From Actinomadura madurae (lineage in GTDB: Bacteria > Actinomycetota > Actinomycetes > Streptosporangiales > Streptosporangiaceae), in assembly GCF_900115095.1 (NCBI RefSeq), contig NZ_FOVH01000015.1:62001-126000 (forward strand): DNA of 64,000 nt, given 5' to 3'. The position numbers and the translations under genes are program-made. Below, piece after piece: positions 40,683 through 48,961 of this stretch; position 1 is the first letter of the stretch, and each line of letters starts with the position of its first letter. Under the pieces are notes generated by a model that was not told the DNA's origin, did no database searches, and saw only the letters and a list, made by a program, of their open reading frames with translations.

Positions 40683-43198
40683 CGCGCTTCCTTCCGCCGG
40701 TGGACGGGCAGCGAGACGATCATCGTGAGGCCGCCGCCCGGGGTGTCCTCGGGGACCAGCTCGCCGCCCATCGCCTCCGTCAGCCCGCGCGCCAGCGCGA
40801 GGCCGAGCCCGACGCCGCTCCGGTTGTCCCGGTCGCCGAGGCGCTGGAACGGCAGGAACGCCAGCTCCCGCTCGCCGGGCGGTATGCCGGGGCCGCGGTC
40901 CGCGATCCGCAGCTCGACCCGGTCGCGGATCGGGCCCGCGGTGATCAGCACGGGCTCGCCCGGCGGGCTGTGCCGCAGCGCGTTGGCGATCACGTTGACC
41001 AGGACGCGTTCCAGCAGGGCCGGGTCCGCGGCGACCTCGGGCAGGCCGGCGTCCAGCCGGACCGACACCTCGCACGACACCTCGCCGCCGCCGATGTCGT
41101 CCAGGGCGCGCGGCACGACCTCGTCCAGCGCCAGGGGGCGCGCCGCGATGCCGAGGACGCCCGCCTGCAGGCGGCTCATGTCGAGCAGGTTCGCCACCAG
41201 CCGGTCGAGCCGGTCGAGCGACTGCCGGGCGGTGTCGAGCAGTTCGGCGCGCTCCTCGTCCGTCCAGGCGACCGAGGTGCCGCCGAGGCTGTCGACGGCG
41301 GCCTTCGCGGAGGCCAGCGGCGTGCGCAGGTCGTGGCTGACCGCGTTGAGCAGGGCCGTGCGCATCCGGTCGGCGGCCTCCAGCGGGCGCGCCCGCTCCG
41401 CCTCGGCCCGGAGCCGCTGCTGGCGCAGCGCGCCCGCCGCCTGCACCGCGAACGCCTCCAGGACGCGCCGGTCCCCGGCGGGCATCGGACGCCCCCGGAC
41501 CGCGAGCGTGAGATCCGCCCCGACCGGGATCTCCGCGTCGCCCTCACCGGGCGCGGCGCACGGCCGGCCGCCGACGGTCGCGACGATCCGCCAGCCGTCC
41601 CCGGGCGCCGGACGCTCCAGCAGCGTGACCGACGCGAGCCCGAAGGTCTCGCGAAGGCGCCCGAGCACCGCGTCCAGGGCGTGCTCGCCGCGCAGGACGT
41701 CGCCCGCCAGCGTGGACAGCACCTCCGCCTCCGCGCCCAGCCGCGCCGCCTCCCGGGAACGTCGCGCGGCGCGGTCCACCACCGCGCTCACTCCGATCCC
41801 GACCAGGACGAACACGGCCAGCGCCAGCAGGTTCTCCTGCTCGGCGACGGTCAGCCGGTGCACGGGCGGGGTGAAGAACCAATTGAGCAGCACGAACCCG
41901 GCGACGGCCGTGACGAGCGCGGGCCACATCCCGCCGACCAGCGCGATCGCGACGACCGCCGCGAGGAAGAACAGGATGTCGGACGGCAGCGAGATCGCGG
42001 GACGGGCCTCCAGCAGCCCGAACGTCAGCAGCGGCAGCCCGGCCGCGGCCAGCAGGAACCCCGACAGCCGCCGGCTCACCGACAGCCCCCGCTCCCGGCC
42101 CTGCCGGACGACGCCGCGCCGCGCCTGGTCGTGCGTGACCATGTGCACGTCGATCGGGCCGGACCGCGCGGTCGTCGTCACCCCGATCCCGGGGCGCAGC
42201 AGCTGCGCGAACCGCCCCCGCCGCGACACGCCGAGGACGAGCTGCGTCGCGTTCGCGCCCCGCGCGAAGTCCAGCAGCGCCCGCGGCACGTCGTCGCCGA
42301 CGACCTGGTGGTAGGTGCCGCCGAGGCCCTCCACGATCTGCCGCTGCCGCGCCAGGTCCTCCGGCCGCGCCCCGGCCAGGCCGTCCCCGGGGGCCACGTG
42401 CACGGCGAGCAGGTCCGACCCCTTCGAACGCGCCGCGATGCGGGTGGCGCGGCGCAGCAGCGTGTCGCCCTCGGGCCCGCCGGTCAGCGCGACGACGATC
42501 CGCTCGCGGGCCTCCCACGTCCCGCCGATGCCGTGGTCCGCCCGGTACCGGTCCAGCTGGTCGTCCACCTTGCCGGCCAGCCACAGCAGCGCGAGCTCCC
42601 GCAGCGCCGTCAGGTTGCCGACCCGGAAGTAGTTGGACAGCGCCGCGTCGACCTTCTCCGGCCGGTAGACGTTGCCGTGCGCCATCCGCCGCCGCAGCGC
42701 CTCCGGCGCCATGTCGACCAGCTCGACCTGACCGGCGCGGCGCACCACCTCGTCCGGGACGGTCTCCCGCTGCGCCACGCCGGTGATCCGCTCGACGACG
42801 TCGTTGACCGACTCCAGATGCTGGACGTTCACGGTCGAGATGACGTCGATCCCCGCGTCCAGGATGTCCTCGACGTCCTGCCAGCGCTTGGGATGCCCGC
42901 TGCCCGGGACGTTCGTGTGCGCCAGCTCGTCCACCAGCACGACCGCCGGGGCGCGGGCGATCACCCGCGCGGTGTCCAGCTCGGTGAACTCGGCCCCGCG
43001 GTAGGCCAGGGTGCGGCGCGGGACGGATTCGAGGCCGTCCAGCAGCGCCTCGGTCCGCGGCCGGTCGTGCGTCTCGACGTACCCGGCCACCACGTCGGTG
43101 CCCCGCTCGCGCCGGCGCCGGGCTTCCGCCAGCATCGCGTAGGTCTTGCCGACCCCGGGTGCGGCGCCCAGGTAGACGCGGAGCTGCCCCCTGGCCAT
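40679..43198 (-). CDS. kdpD: KdpD, sensor histidine kinase
   Basis: An 839-residue membrane sensor. The N-terminal KdpD domain has Walker A YLGAAPGVGKTYAML and VLVDELAHTNVPGSGHPKRWQDV. A universal-stress-protein-like domain follows at about 230-370. Four closely spaced membrane helices lie near 380-490 (FLLAAAGLPLLTFGLLEA, ILFFLAAVVAIALVGGMW). Then come a GAF-like region, the H-box NAVSHDLRTPLASAKAAV, and an ATPase domain with ELRIADRGPGIPPGE. It senses K+/osmotic status and phosphorylates KdpE. I chose ATG 43198 since GGAAGGATGGGG precedes it and the domain begins directly. TCATACGC occurs twice, 32 bp apart, upstream of it. Confidence 0.95.
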   Translation of the reverse strand: MARGQLRVYLGAAPGVGKTYAMLAEARRRRERGTDVVAGYVETHDRPRTEALLDGLESVPRRTLAYRGAEFTELDTARVIARAPAVVLVDELAHTNVPGSGHPKRWQDVEDILDAGIDVISTVNVQHLESVNDVVERITGVAQRETVPDEVVRRAGQVELVDMAPEALRRRMAHGNVYRPEKVDAALSNYFRVGNLTALRELALLWLAGKVDDQLDRYRADHGIGGTWEARERIVVALTGGPEGDTLLRRATRIAARSKGSDLLAVHVAPGDGLAGARPEDLARQRQIVEGLGGTYHQVVGDDVPRALLDFARGANATQLVLGVSRRGRFAQLLRPGIGVTTTARSGPIDVHMVTHDQARRGVVRQGRERGLSVSRRLSGFLLAAAGLPLLTFGLLEARPAISLPSDILFFLAAVVAIALVGGMWPALVTAVAGFVLLNWFFTPPVHRLTVAEQENLLALAVFVLVGIGVSAVVDRAARRSREAARLGAEAEVLSTLAGDVLRGEHALDAVLGRLRETFGLASVTLLERPAPGDGWRIVATVGGRPCAAPGEGDAEIPVGADLTLAVRGRPMPAGDRRVLEAFAVQAAGALRQQRLRAEAERARPLEAADRMRTALLNAVSHDLRTPLASAKAAVDSLGGTSVAWTDEERAELLDTARQSLDRLDRLVANLLDMSRLQAGVLGIAARPLALDEVVPRALDDIGGGEVSCEVSVRLDAGLPEVAADPALLERVLVNVIANALRHSPPGEPVLITAGPIRDRVELRIADRGPGIPPGERELAFLPFQRLGDRDNRSGVGLGLALARGLTEAMGGELVPEDTPGGGLTMIVSLPVHRRKEAR

Positions 43199-43342
43199 GC
43201 CCCCATCCTTCCCCAGGGCCGATGCCCTGGTCCCTGCCGGTGGCATCATCTCGAAGACAACGTCCGGCCGGTACCCGGCCGTCCCGTCTTGACGGGTTTC
43301 ATACGCCGGTGGGCTCGTCCTTCACGCATCTCATACGCGAAG

Positions 43343-43370
43343 ACCCGGCCGGGGACGTGCCCGGCCGGGT
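43343..43370 (-). terminator. Strong hairpin after the NlpC/P60 gene
   Basis: ACCCGGCCGGG pairs perfectly with CCCGGCCGGGT (11-bp stem, 6-nt loop), starting 14 nt after the minus-strand stop at 43384. It lies between this gene and the kdpD promoter region, so it should insulate kdpDE. Confidence 0.72.
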
Positions 43371-43383
43371 AGACGCTTGCAGG

Positions 43384-44052
43384 TCAGAGGTTCGTTGGAC
43401 GGTAGGCCTTGTACTCGCTGCCCGAGTCCAGGCCGTAGTCGCGCGTCCGGTAGTCGGTGCCGTACCGGCCGCGCTGCTCGAACGCCCAGTAGGCCGTGTG
43501 CTTGCTGTTGGCCCACTTCTCGAAGATGACGACGTGGCGGGTCGTGTTGGTCCCCTCCGCGTCCATGACGAGGTCGCCCTTCTTGAGCTCGGACATCTTG
43601 ATGCGCTTGGTGTACTTCGACGACGTCAGGCCGACGGTGTTCTGGCCCGGCTTGGGCAGCCCCAGCGCCATCGAGACGAAGCCCGAGCAGTCGGCCCGGT
43701 AGCCCTCGTGGGTCCTGACCTGGCTGTAGGGGACCCGGTCGTCGGAGTGCGGCTGCCACGACCTGGCCCGGGAGATGACCTTCGAGCGGGCGTCGATCTT
43801 CTCGCCGCCGGAGTCGGCGGCGGCCTTCTCCGCGGGGGCCTTCTTCGCCGCCGGCTTCTTCGCGGCGGGCGCGTCCTTCACGACGTTGGCCGTGACGGCC
43901 GCCGCCTTGTCGTCGCCGCCCGAGGCGGGCGACACCGCCGCGTGCGCCGTCGTCGCGGCCACGCCGCCGAAGACGGCGAGGCCGACGAGGGCGCCGGCGG
44001 CGCGGGGGGTCAGGCCCAGGGGGCCACGGTACTTGCAGTGCTTGCCTGTCAC
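43384..44052 (-). CDS. Secreted NlpC/P60-type cell-wall hydrolase
   Basis: A 222-residue exported protein. The signal peptide is at about residues 17-39 (AAGALVGLAVFGGVAATTAHA). A Lys/Ala/Pro linker follows (APAAKKPAAKKAPAEKAAA), of a type that contacts the cell wall. The C-terminal papain-like fold has GYRADCSGFVSMALGLP with catalytic Cys122, then KKGDLVMDAEG and RHVVIFEKW with His173. It likely cleaves peptidoglycan peptides. The GTG start has AAGGAG 8 nt upstream, directly after a c-di-AMP riboswitch, an association known for actinobacterial wall-hydrolase genes. A strong hairpin follows. Confidence 0.88.
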   Translation of the reverse strand: MTGKHCKYRGPLGLTPRAAGALVGLAVFGGVAATTAHAAVSPASGGDDKAAAVTANVVKDAPAAKKPAAKKAPAEKAAADSGGEKIDARSKVISRARSWQPHSDDRVPYSQVRTHEGYRADCSGFVSMALGLPKPGQNTVGLTSSKYTKRIKMSELKKGDLVMDAEGTNTTRHVVIFEKWANSKHTAYWAFEQRGRYGTDYRTRDYGLDSGSEYKAYRPTNL

Positions 44053-44074
44053 AGGGGGGCTCCTTGGCTTCCAT

Positions 44075-44187
44075 GCCGCCTACCGGGTTAGCTGACGGGT
44101 TCGGACGTGGAAGTCGCCCTACGGCCTGCGGGGCAGGCCGATTCACCCCAGTGCGTGGTGGGTCCCCGGCTCCGCGCGATGGCGGAC
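44075..44187 (-). ncRNA. c-di-AMP riboswitch (ydaO/yuaA)
   Basis: On the minus strand the leader of the NlpC/P60 gene contains the conserved ydaO blocks in order: GAGCCGGGGACCCA, then GGGGTGAATCGGCC, GTAGGGCGACTTCC, and finally CCGAACCCGTCAGCTAACC followed by CGGTAGGCGG. CCGCC (5' side, plus-strand 44181-44185) and GGCGG (3' side, 44076-44080) form the closing P1 stem. The aptamer ends about 23 nt before the start codon, close to the ribosome site, so c-di-AMP binding would be expected to switch expression off. The block order and sequences match what I know of this class. Confidence 0.92.
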
Positions 44188-44674
44188 TCGGCGTTGCCGC
44201 TGCGATCCTTGGGCGCTCGGGCCCGTCCACGGGACCCTGTCGTCCCGTGCGCGAAAGAGCGGCGCGTGATGTGGCGAGGCCCCGGGGGCCGGGGCCGCGA
44301 TGGGCGTCTCGTCCCGGCGTGCTCTCGGCGCCTGCACGCTCCGGCGTGCGCATGGTCGGCGCGAGGACGGGCCCGTGGGGGACCCGTGCGACGCATCGGG
44401 CTGACGCGAGGCGACGCGTGGATCGCGCCGCCGGCCTCCCGGCGGTGCCGGGTGAGGCCCGCGTGTCCAGAGGGACACGCTGGTCGAAAGCGCCTGGCGG
44501 GCGCCTTGATGAGCGAGAAGCTACATGCAACCCCAAGGAAAGGCAAACCGCATCAAATCACCCCACCGCAGGTCAGCGGGCTGGAACTGGGCCTCAGCGC
44601 CCCGCCGGCGGGCGTTCCGGCGGCCCGGCGCCGGGTGTGAACGGGTGCGGGTCGATTCGTGGGAGGGTGGCGGC
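44188..44674. other. Gene-free region upstream of riboswitch and of an unknown gene
   Basis: No convincing coding sequence on either strand; open frames here have no family features. The part next to 44188 must hold the promoter for the riboswitch transcript, but no clear -10/-35 is visible. The stretch 44515-44575 is noticeably richer in A and may belong to the promoter of the plus-strand gene starting at 44675. Confidence 0.5.
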
Positions 44675-45544
44675 ATGTGCGTTGCGGCGGCGCCGGCCAG
44701 ATTCACCGGCACGATCCTGTACCACGGGCTGCGAAACCATGCCGAGCACGGCCGGGTGCACGTCCTCGGCTACCAGAACACCGCGCAGAACCTCGCGCCC
44801 GGCCCGAACGCGATGCTGCTGCATCTGCCCGCCGCGGGCATGACGCAGGCGAACTTCATCGACACGAGCCGGTGCCCCCGCATCCTGCGGGACATGGTGG
44901 ACACCCTCCGCCCGGTCTCGCGGGGACCGGCGGGCGCCTACGGGGCCGCTCCCCAGGCGGCCGGGCCGCCGCCGGTCCAGGTCTTCGACCACGACGTCTA
45001 CACCGTCGTGCTCGCCACCGACCCGACGCTGATCCCCGACGCCCTGGAGCAGGTTCCGCCGCACAAGCGGATCCCGGCCAACCGTCCGCTGTTCGACTTC
45101 TACGCGGCCATGTACCCGGGTTACGCGGTGGCGCTGTGCTGCTTCGACAACCGGGGGGCGCTGGCGGCGAACCCGCTGCTCATGTGGTATTCCCCACACG
45201 ACCCCGACCGGTTCGCGCTGCCCGCGATCGACTGCCACACCGGGGCCGTGCCCGACCTGGGCGCCCAGGTCCTCACCGACCACTGGGTCGTCTTCGGGAC
45301 GGACGAGGCCAGGCCCGGCTGGGGCGCCGAGGTCCGCTACGCGCCGCACTACGACCAGGACAACCTGCCGCAGGCCCCGCTGAACAGCGGGCCCGCCGCC
45401 CCCTTCTTGCCGGGCCGGGTCATGGGCGTGCAGTTCGACGGATGGCACCCCAACGGCGACTTCGTCATCCCCTACGCCGACGTCCTCAGCGGCGACCTCG
45501 GCACCCTGCGGCGTCTGGCGCCAGGCTGGGCCCCGCCTCTGTGA
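44675..45544 (+). CDS. Conserved-looking protein of unknown function
   Basis: A 289-residue cytoplasmic-looking protein with no signal peptide or membrane helix. It begins MCVAAAPARFTGTILYHGL and contains LGYQNTAQNLAPGPNAMLLHLPA, TDPTLIPDALEQVPPHKRIPANRPLFDFYAAMYPGYAVALCCFDN, HWVVFGTDEA and YAPHYDQDNLPQAPLNS. I do not recognise the family. Coding bias is clean and the ATG has GGGAGGG upstream, so the gene is probably real; longer starts upstream lack support. It ends 6 bp before the convergent OsmC gene. Confidence 0.75.
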   Translation: MCVAAAPARFTGTILYHGLRNHAEHGRVHVLGYQNTAQNLAPGPNAMLLHLPAAGMTQANFIDTSRCPRILRDMVDTLRPVSRGPAGAYGAAPQAAGPPPVQVFDHDVYTVVLATDPTLIPDALEQVPPHKRIPANRPLFDFYAAMYPGYAVALCCFDNRGALAANPLLMWYSPHDPDRFALPAIDCHTGAVPDLGAQVLTDHWVVFGTDEARPGWGAEVRYAPHYDQDNLPQAPLNSGPAAPFLPGRVMGVQFDGWHPNGDFVIPYADVLSGDLGTLRRLAPGWAPPL

Positions 45545-45550
45545 GACGGC

Positions 45551-46063
45551 TCAGCCCGGCGCCGTCCCCGAGGTGACCGAGAGCCGCGGCGAGGACGACA
45601 GCGTCTGCAGGACGACGCAGTAGCGCTCGGTGAGGCGCAGGAGCGTGTCCAGTTGATCCTCCGCGGCGTCCGTGTCGAGGTCGAAGCGGAGGCGGATCGC
45701 CCGGAACCCGACCGGAGCCTCCCTGTCCACGGCGAGCGTCCCGCGGAAGTCCAGGTCGCCCTCGGCGCGGACCGTCCCGCCGCGGACGTCGATGTCCAGG
45801 GCGGTCGCGACCGAGCGCAACGTCACGCCCGCGCAGGCGACCAGCGCTTCCAGGAGCATGTCGCCGGAGCAGAGCGCGGTGCCGTCCCCTCCGGCGGCCG
45901 GGTGCAGGCCGGCCACCGCGAGCGCGCGTCCCGTCTCCACCGAGCAGGCGATGCCCTCGTCCAGCGCACCCGACGCGCGGAGGGTCACGACCGCCGACTC
46001 GGGGTCCTCCCGGTACCGGTCCTTGAGCGGCCGCTGCAGATCCTTCAGTTCCCGGCTCTTCAT
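45551..46063 (-). CDS. OsmC-family protein
   Basis: A 170-residue OsmC/Ohr-superfamily protein. Two cysteines stand at the positions expected for the redox pair: Cys77 in LEALVACAGVTLRSVATALDI and Cys149 in LTERYCVVLQTLS. The SGDMLLEALVACAGVT block is the family's central helix. It is probably a thiol peroxidase-like or organic hydroperoxide detoxification protein. The ATG has GAGGA upstream. It is divergent from the TetR gene, with a palindromic operator in the 134-bp shared region, so the regulator may control it as well. Confidence 0.87.
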   Translation of the reverse strand: MKSRELKDLQRPLKDRYREDPESAVVTLRASGALDEGIACSVETGRALAVAGLHPAAGGDGTALCSGDMLLEALVACAGVTLRSVATALDIDVRGGTVRAEGDLDFRGTLAVDREAPVGFRAIRLRFDLDTDAAEDQLDTLLRLTERYCVVLQTLSSSPRLSVTSGTAPG

Positions 46064-46159
46064 GACGTCCTCGTCCCGTCGGCACTGCCTCCCTTGGATG
46101 ATGCCCGCGCCGCCGGACCCATGCTCATCCCTGCGGCGCCGGTCCTGCGGCACGCCTGG

Positions 46160-46174
46160 CTACAGTGCCTGTAG
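46160..46174. promoter_or_regulatory. TetR operator, copy 1
   Basis: CTACAG-TGC-CTGTAG is a perfect 6-bp inverted repeat in the region between osmC-like and tetR genes. Its core TACAGTNNCTGTA is shared with the palindrome ahead of the esterase gene at 46869, which makes a common regulator very likely. Confidence 0.75.
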
Positions 46175-46197
46175 TGAAGATCCGAGAGGTGGCGGAC

Positions 46198-46842
46198 GTG
46201 GCCGAGGAAGGGGTGCGGGCGGCACGCAAGCGCGAGACCAGGGAGCGGATCGCCGCCGCGGCGATGGAACTGTTCGCGGAGCACGGATTCCACGCCGTCC
46301 CGGTCTCCGAGGTCGCGCGCGCCGCCGGCGTGACCGAGAAGACGGTCTTCAACCACTTCGCCTCCAAAGAAGACCTGGTCTACAGCCACGACACCCGGTT
46401 CGAGGCGGCGCTGGTGGCGGCCGTCCAAGACCGGGGAGACGGCTCGGTCCTCGGCGCGGTCCGCGACTTCCTGCTGGCCCGGTACGCCACGATGCCGACC
46501 GACCCGGACGCTCAGGCGCGGCTCCGGACCCTGGCGGCGCTCGTCGCCGACAGCGAGACGCTCCGTGCCCGCGAGCAGGCCATCCTGGCCCGGTACGCCG
46601 ACCGGCTCGCCGCCGCCATCGCCGCCGACCAGCGCTGCGCCCCCGGCGACCTCCGGCCGCGGATCGCCGCGGACGCCCTGGTGTCCGTGCACCGCGCCGC
46701 GATCGACGCGTTCCGCCGCGGCGCGCTGTCCGGCCGCCCGCCGGCCGAGTACGGCCCCCAGGTGGTCGGGGCCGCCGAGCAGGCGTTCGCCCTCCTCGCG
46801 CACGGACTGGACGACTTCGCGACCGGCCCCCACGACCCGTGA
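46198..46842 (+). CDS. TetR-family transcriptional regulator
   Basis: A TetR repressor of about 214 residues. The DNA-binding domain is at the N-terminus: RETRERIAAAAMELFAEHGFHAVPVSEVARAAGVTEKTVFNHFASKEDLV. The C-terminal part is helical, ligand unknown. I chose GTG 46198 because GAGAGG lies 8 nt upstream; an in-frame GTG at 46165 falls inside the palindromic operator and has no ribosome site. Identical-core palindromes precede this gene and the esterase 57 bp downstream, so it probably represses both itself and the esterase. Confidence 0.87.
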   Translation: MAEEGVRAARKRETRERIAAAAMELFAEHGFHAVPVSEVARAAGVTEKTVFNHFASKEDLVYSHDTRFEAALVAAVQDRGDGSVLGAVRDFLLARYATMPTDPDAQARLRTLAALVADSETLRAREQAILARYADRLAAAIAADQRCAPGDLRPRIAADALVSVHRAAIDAFRRGALSGRPPAEYGPQVVGAAEQAFALLAHGLDDFATGPHDP

Positions 46843-46868
46843 TCCCTCCGGGTACAGTGGGCATGGAG

Positions 46869-46885
46869 ATTACAGTCACTGTAAT
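46869..46885. promoter_or_regulatory. TetR operator, copy 2
   Basis: ATTACAGT-C-ACTGTAAT is a perfect 8-bp inverted repeat immediately upstream of the ribosome site of the esterase gene. It shares TACAGTNNCTGTA with the palindrome upstream of tetR. An extra half site, TACAGT, occurs at 46853. Confidence 0.82.
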
Positions 46886-46899
46886 GAGTGAGGTGCGCG

Positions 46900-47835
46900 A
46901 TGCCCGTCCTTCCCGAGCTCGTCCCGATGCTCGACCGGATCGCGCAGGCCCGCGCCCACATGCCCGACGCGTCGACGCCGGTCGCCGAACGGCGCGCGAT
47001 CATCCACCGCGGCATGGACCAGCGGGCCAAGGCGGTGGCGCTGCCCATGCCGCCGGGCACCCGCGCCGACCACGAGGTCCCCGTCGAGGGCGGCAGCATC
47101 ACCGTCCGCGTCTACAGGCCGGACCTCGCCGGCGTGCTGCCCGGCCACGTCTACGTCCACGGAGGCGGCTGGTGGCTCGGGGAGCTCCACCACCGGGACG
47201 CCGTGTGCGCCCGGCTCGCGGCCGACGCCCGCTGCGCGGTGGTCTCCGTCGCCCACCGGCTGTCCCCCGAGCACCGCTTTCCCGGGCCCGTCCACGACTG
47301 CCGGGACGCTCTCCGGTGGGTCGCCGGCAACGCCGGGCGGCTGGGCGTCGACGCCGCCCGCCTGTCGATCGGCGGGGACTCCTCGGGCGCCAACCTGGCG
47401 GCCGCGACGGCGCTCATGGTCCGTGACCAGGGCGGACCGGCACTGGTCGCGCAGGTCCTGGAGATTCCCGCGCTCGACCTCACCCTCGGGCAGCCGTCGG
47501 TGAACGAGCCCGCCGAGGCGGCGCTGCTGACCCGCGACGACCTCGCCGCCGACATCGAGCGGTACTGCGACCCCGGGGACAGGACGGACCCGTACGCCTC
47601 CCCGCTGCTGGCCGAGGACCTGTCCGGGCTGCCGCCGGCGCTGATCATGACGGCCGAGTTCGACATCCTGCGCGACGACGGCGCGGCCTACGGGCGCCGG
47701 CTCACCGCGGCGGGCGTCCCGGCGGAGGTCGTCCAGTGGGACGGCCACGTGCACGGATCCCACGAGATGACCGCGATCCTGGAGTCCGCGCGCCGGTGGC
47801 AGGCCCATGTCGCGGAGTTCCTCACACGGGTGTGA
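46900..47835 (+). CDS. Alpha/beta hydrolase, hormone-sensitive-lipase type
   Basis: A 311-residue carboxylesterase-like enzyme. The oxyanion motif HGGGW is at residues 87-91, the nucleophile elbow GDSSG at 159-163 (Ser161), the acid is the Asp in TAEFDILRDDG, and the catalytic His is in DGHVHGSHE. These define the HSL (family IV) esterases. ATG 46900 is preceded by GTGAGG; an in-frame GTG at 46888 is less likely. Its operator overlaps the leader, so the TetR regulator upstream likely derepresses it in response to an ester or acid. The 3' end overlaps the convergent dehydrogenase gene by 14 bp. Confidence 0.9.
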   Translation: MPVLPELVPMLDRIAQARAHMPDASTPVAERRAIIHRGMDQRAKAVALPMPPGTRADHEVPVEGGSITVRVYRPDLAGVLPGHVYVHGGGWWLGELHHRDAVCARLAADARCAVVSVAHRLSPEHRFPGPVHDCRDALRWVAGNAGRLGVDAARLSIGGDSSGANLAAATALMVRDQGGPALVAQVLEIPALDLTLGQPSVNEPAEAALLTRDDLAADIERYCDPGDRTDPYASPLLAEDLSGLPPALIMTAEFDILRDDGAAYGRRLTAAGVPAEVVQWDGHVHGSHEMTAILESARRWQAHVAEFLTRV

Positions 47836-48790
47836 TCAGGGTTCCGTCCGACAGGAACCGCTGGAGGTTCCGGAAGACGAGGTCGCCCATCGCCTCGCGG
47901 GTCTCGTGCGTCGCGCTGGCGATGTGCGGCAGCAGCAGGACGTTGCCGAGCGGCAGCAGTTCGTCGGGGACGTTCGGCTCGTCGGCGAAGACGTCCAGGG
48001 CGGCGCCCGCGATGCGGCCGTTCACCAGAGCGTCGACCAGGGCCGGCTCGTCCACGACGCTGCCGCGGGCGATGTTCACCAGGTGGCCGGCGGGCCCGAG
48101 CGCCTCCAGCGTGGAGGCCGAGACGAGGCCCCGGGTGCCGTCGCCCCCGGCGACCGCGATGACGAGGGCGTCGCTCCAGGCGGCGAGCCCGTCCACCGAC
48201 TCGACGTACCGGTAGTCGACGCCGTCGACCGGGTGCCGCGAGTGGTAGGCGACCTCGATGTCGAACCCTTCGAGGCGGCGGGCGACCGCCCGCCCGATGC
48301 GGCCGAGGCCGAGGACGCCGACGCGCTTGCCGCTGACCTTGGTGGTCAGCGGGTAGGGGCCCGCGTGCCAGTCGCCGCGCCGCAGGTAGCGGTCGGCGTC
48401 GGTCATGCGGCGCATCACGTCGATCAGCCCGCCGACGGCGACGTCGGCGACGCAGTCGTTCAGGACGTCGGGGGTGTTGCTGACCTGGACGCCCCGGGCG
48501 GAGGCCGCGGCGACGTCGATGGTGTCGTAGCCGACGCCGAAGCTCGTGATCACCCGGAGCCGGGGGAGCCGGTCGATCAGGTCCTTGCCCACCCCGACCG
48601 CGGCCCTGGTCACCAGGGCGGTGAACTCGGCGCCGTGCTCGTCGAGGTAGGCCTCGTCCTGCTCGTCGAGCAGGACCACGTCGTGGTGCTCGCGGAGCCG
48701 CCGGTGGAGCGAGGGCAGCAGCGCACCGACCTGCAGCACCTTCACGGGCCCGGTCACGCTCGTCGGCTCGTCGGGGGCGAAACGCGTCAT
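47822..48790 (-). CDS. D-isomer-specific 2-hydroxyacid dehydrogenase
   Basis: A 322-residue NAD(P)-dependent enzyme that interconverts D-2-hydroxy acids and 2-oxo acids. NAD-binding motif KRVGVLGLGRIGRAVARRLEGF follows the substrate loop ITSFGVGYDTIDV. The catalytic Arg is in VNIARGSVVDEPALVDAL, the Glu is expected in DVFADEPNVP, and the His is in LLPHIASATHETR. The set is complete and resembles glyoxylate/hydroxypyruvate reductases. It converges on the esterase gene with a 14-bp overlap. It lies back to back with the transporter operon and may serve the same catabolic route. Confidence 0.88.
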   Translation of the reverse strand: MTRFAPDEPTSVTGPVKVLQVGALLPSLHRRLREHHDVVLLDEQDEAYLDEHGAEFTALVTRAAVGVGKDLIDRLPRLRVITSFGVGYDTIDVAAASARGVQVSNTPDVLNDCVADVAVGGLIDVMRRMTDADRYLRRGDWHAGPYPLTTKVSGKRVGVLGLGRIGRAVARRLEGFDIEVAYHSRHPVDGVDYRYVESVDGLAAWSDALVIAVAGGDGTRGLVSASTLEALGPAGHLVNIARGSVVDEPALVDALVNGRIAGAALDVFADEPNVPDELLPLGNVLLLPHIASATHETREAMGDLVFRNLQRFLSDGTLITPV

Positions 48791-48916
48791 GCTGCACGGG
48801 CTCCAAGGTCGGGGCGCGGGTCCGCGCTCAGGCTAGGGCCGATCGTCATGCCTGTCCAAAACGCATGCGGCATCCACCGATACCTTCTGCGCATCGCCGG
48901 GAAGCCCGGTCGACCC

Positions 48917-48945
48917 TTGACGGGCACGGGGCCGCCGCTTAGTGT
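48917..48945 (+). promoter_or_regulatory. Candidate promoter of the oligopeptide-type transporter operon
   Basis: TTGACG (48917-48922), a 17-nt spacer, then TAGTGT (48940-48945). The expected transcript start near 48952 leaves a leader of about 110 nt before the binding-protein gene, holding a short frame and a hairpin. Confidence 0.45.
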
Positions 48946-48961
48946 CCGTCTACCCATAGAG

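Noticed and set aside
46165..46197. An upstream GTG start for the second TetR gene
   Set aside because: It lies within the palindromic operator and lacks a ribosome site; GTG 46198 has a well-spaced GAGAGG.
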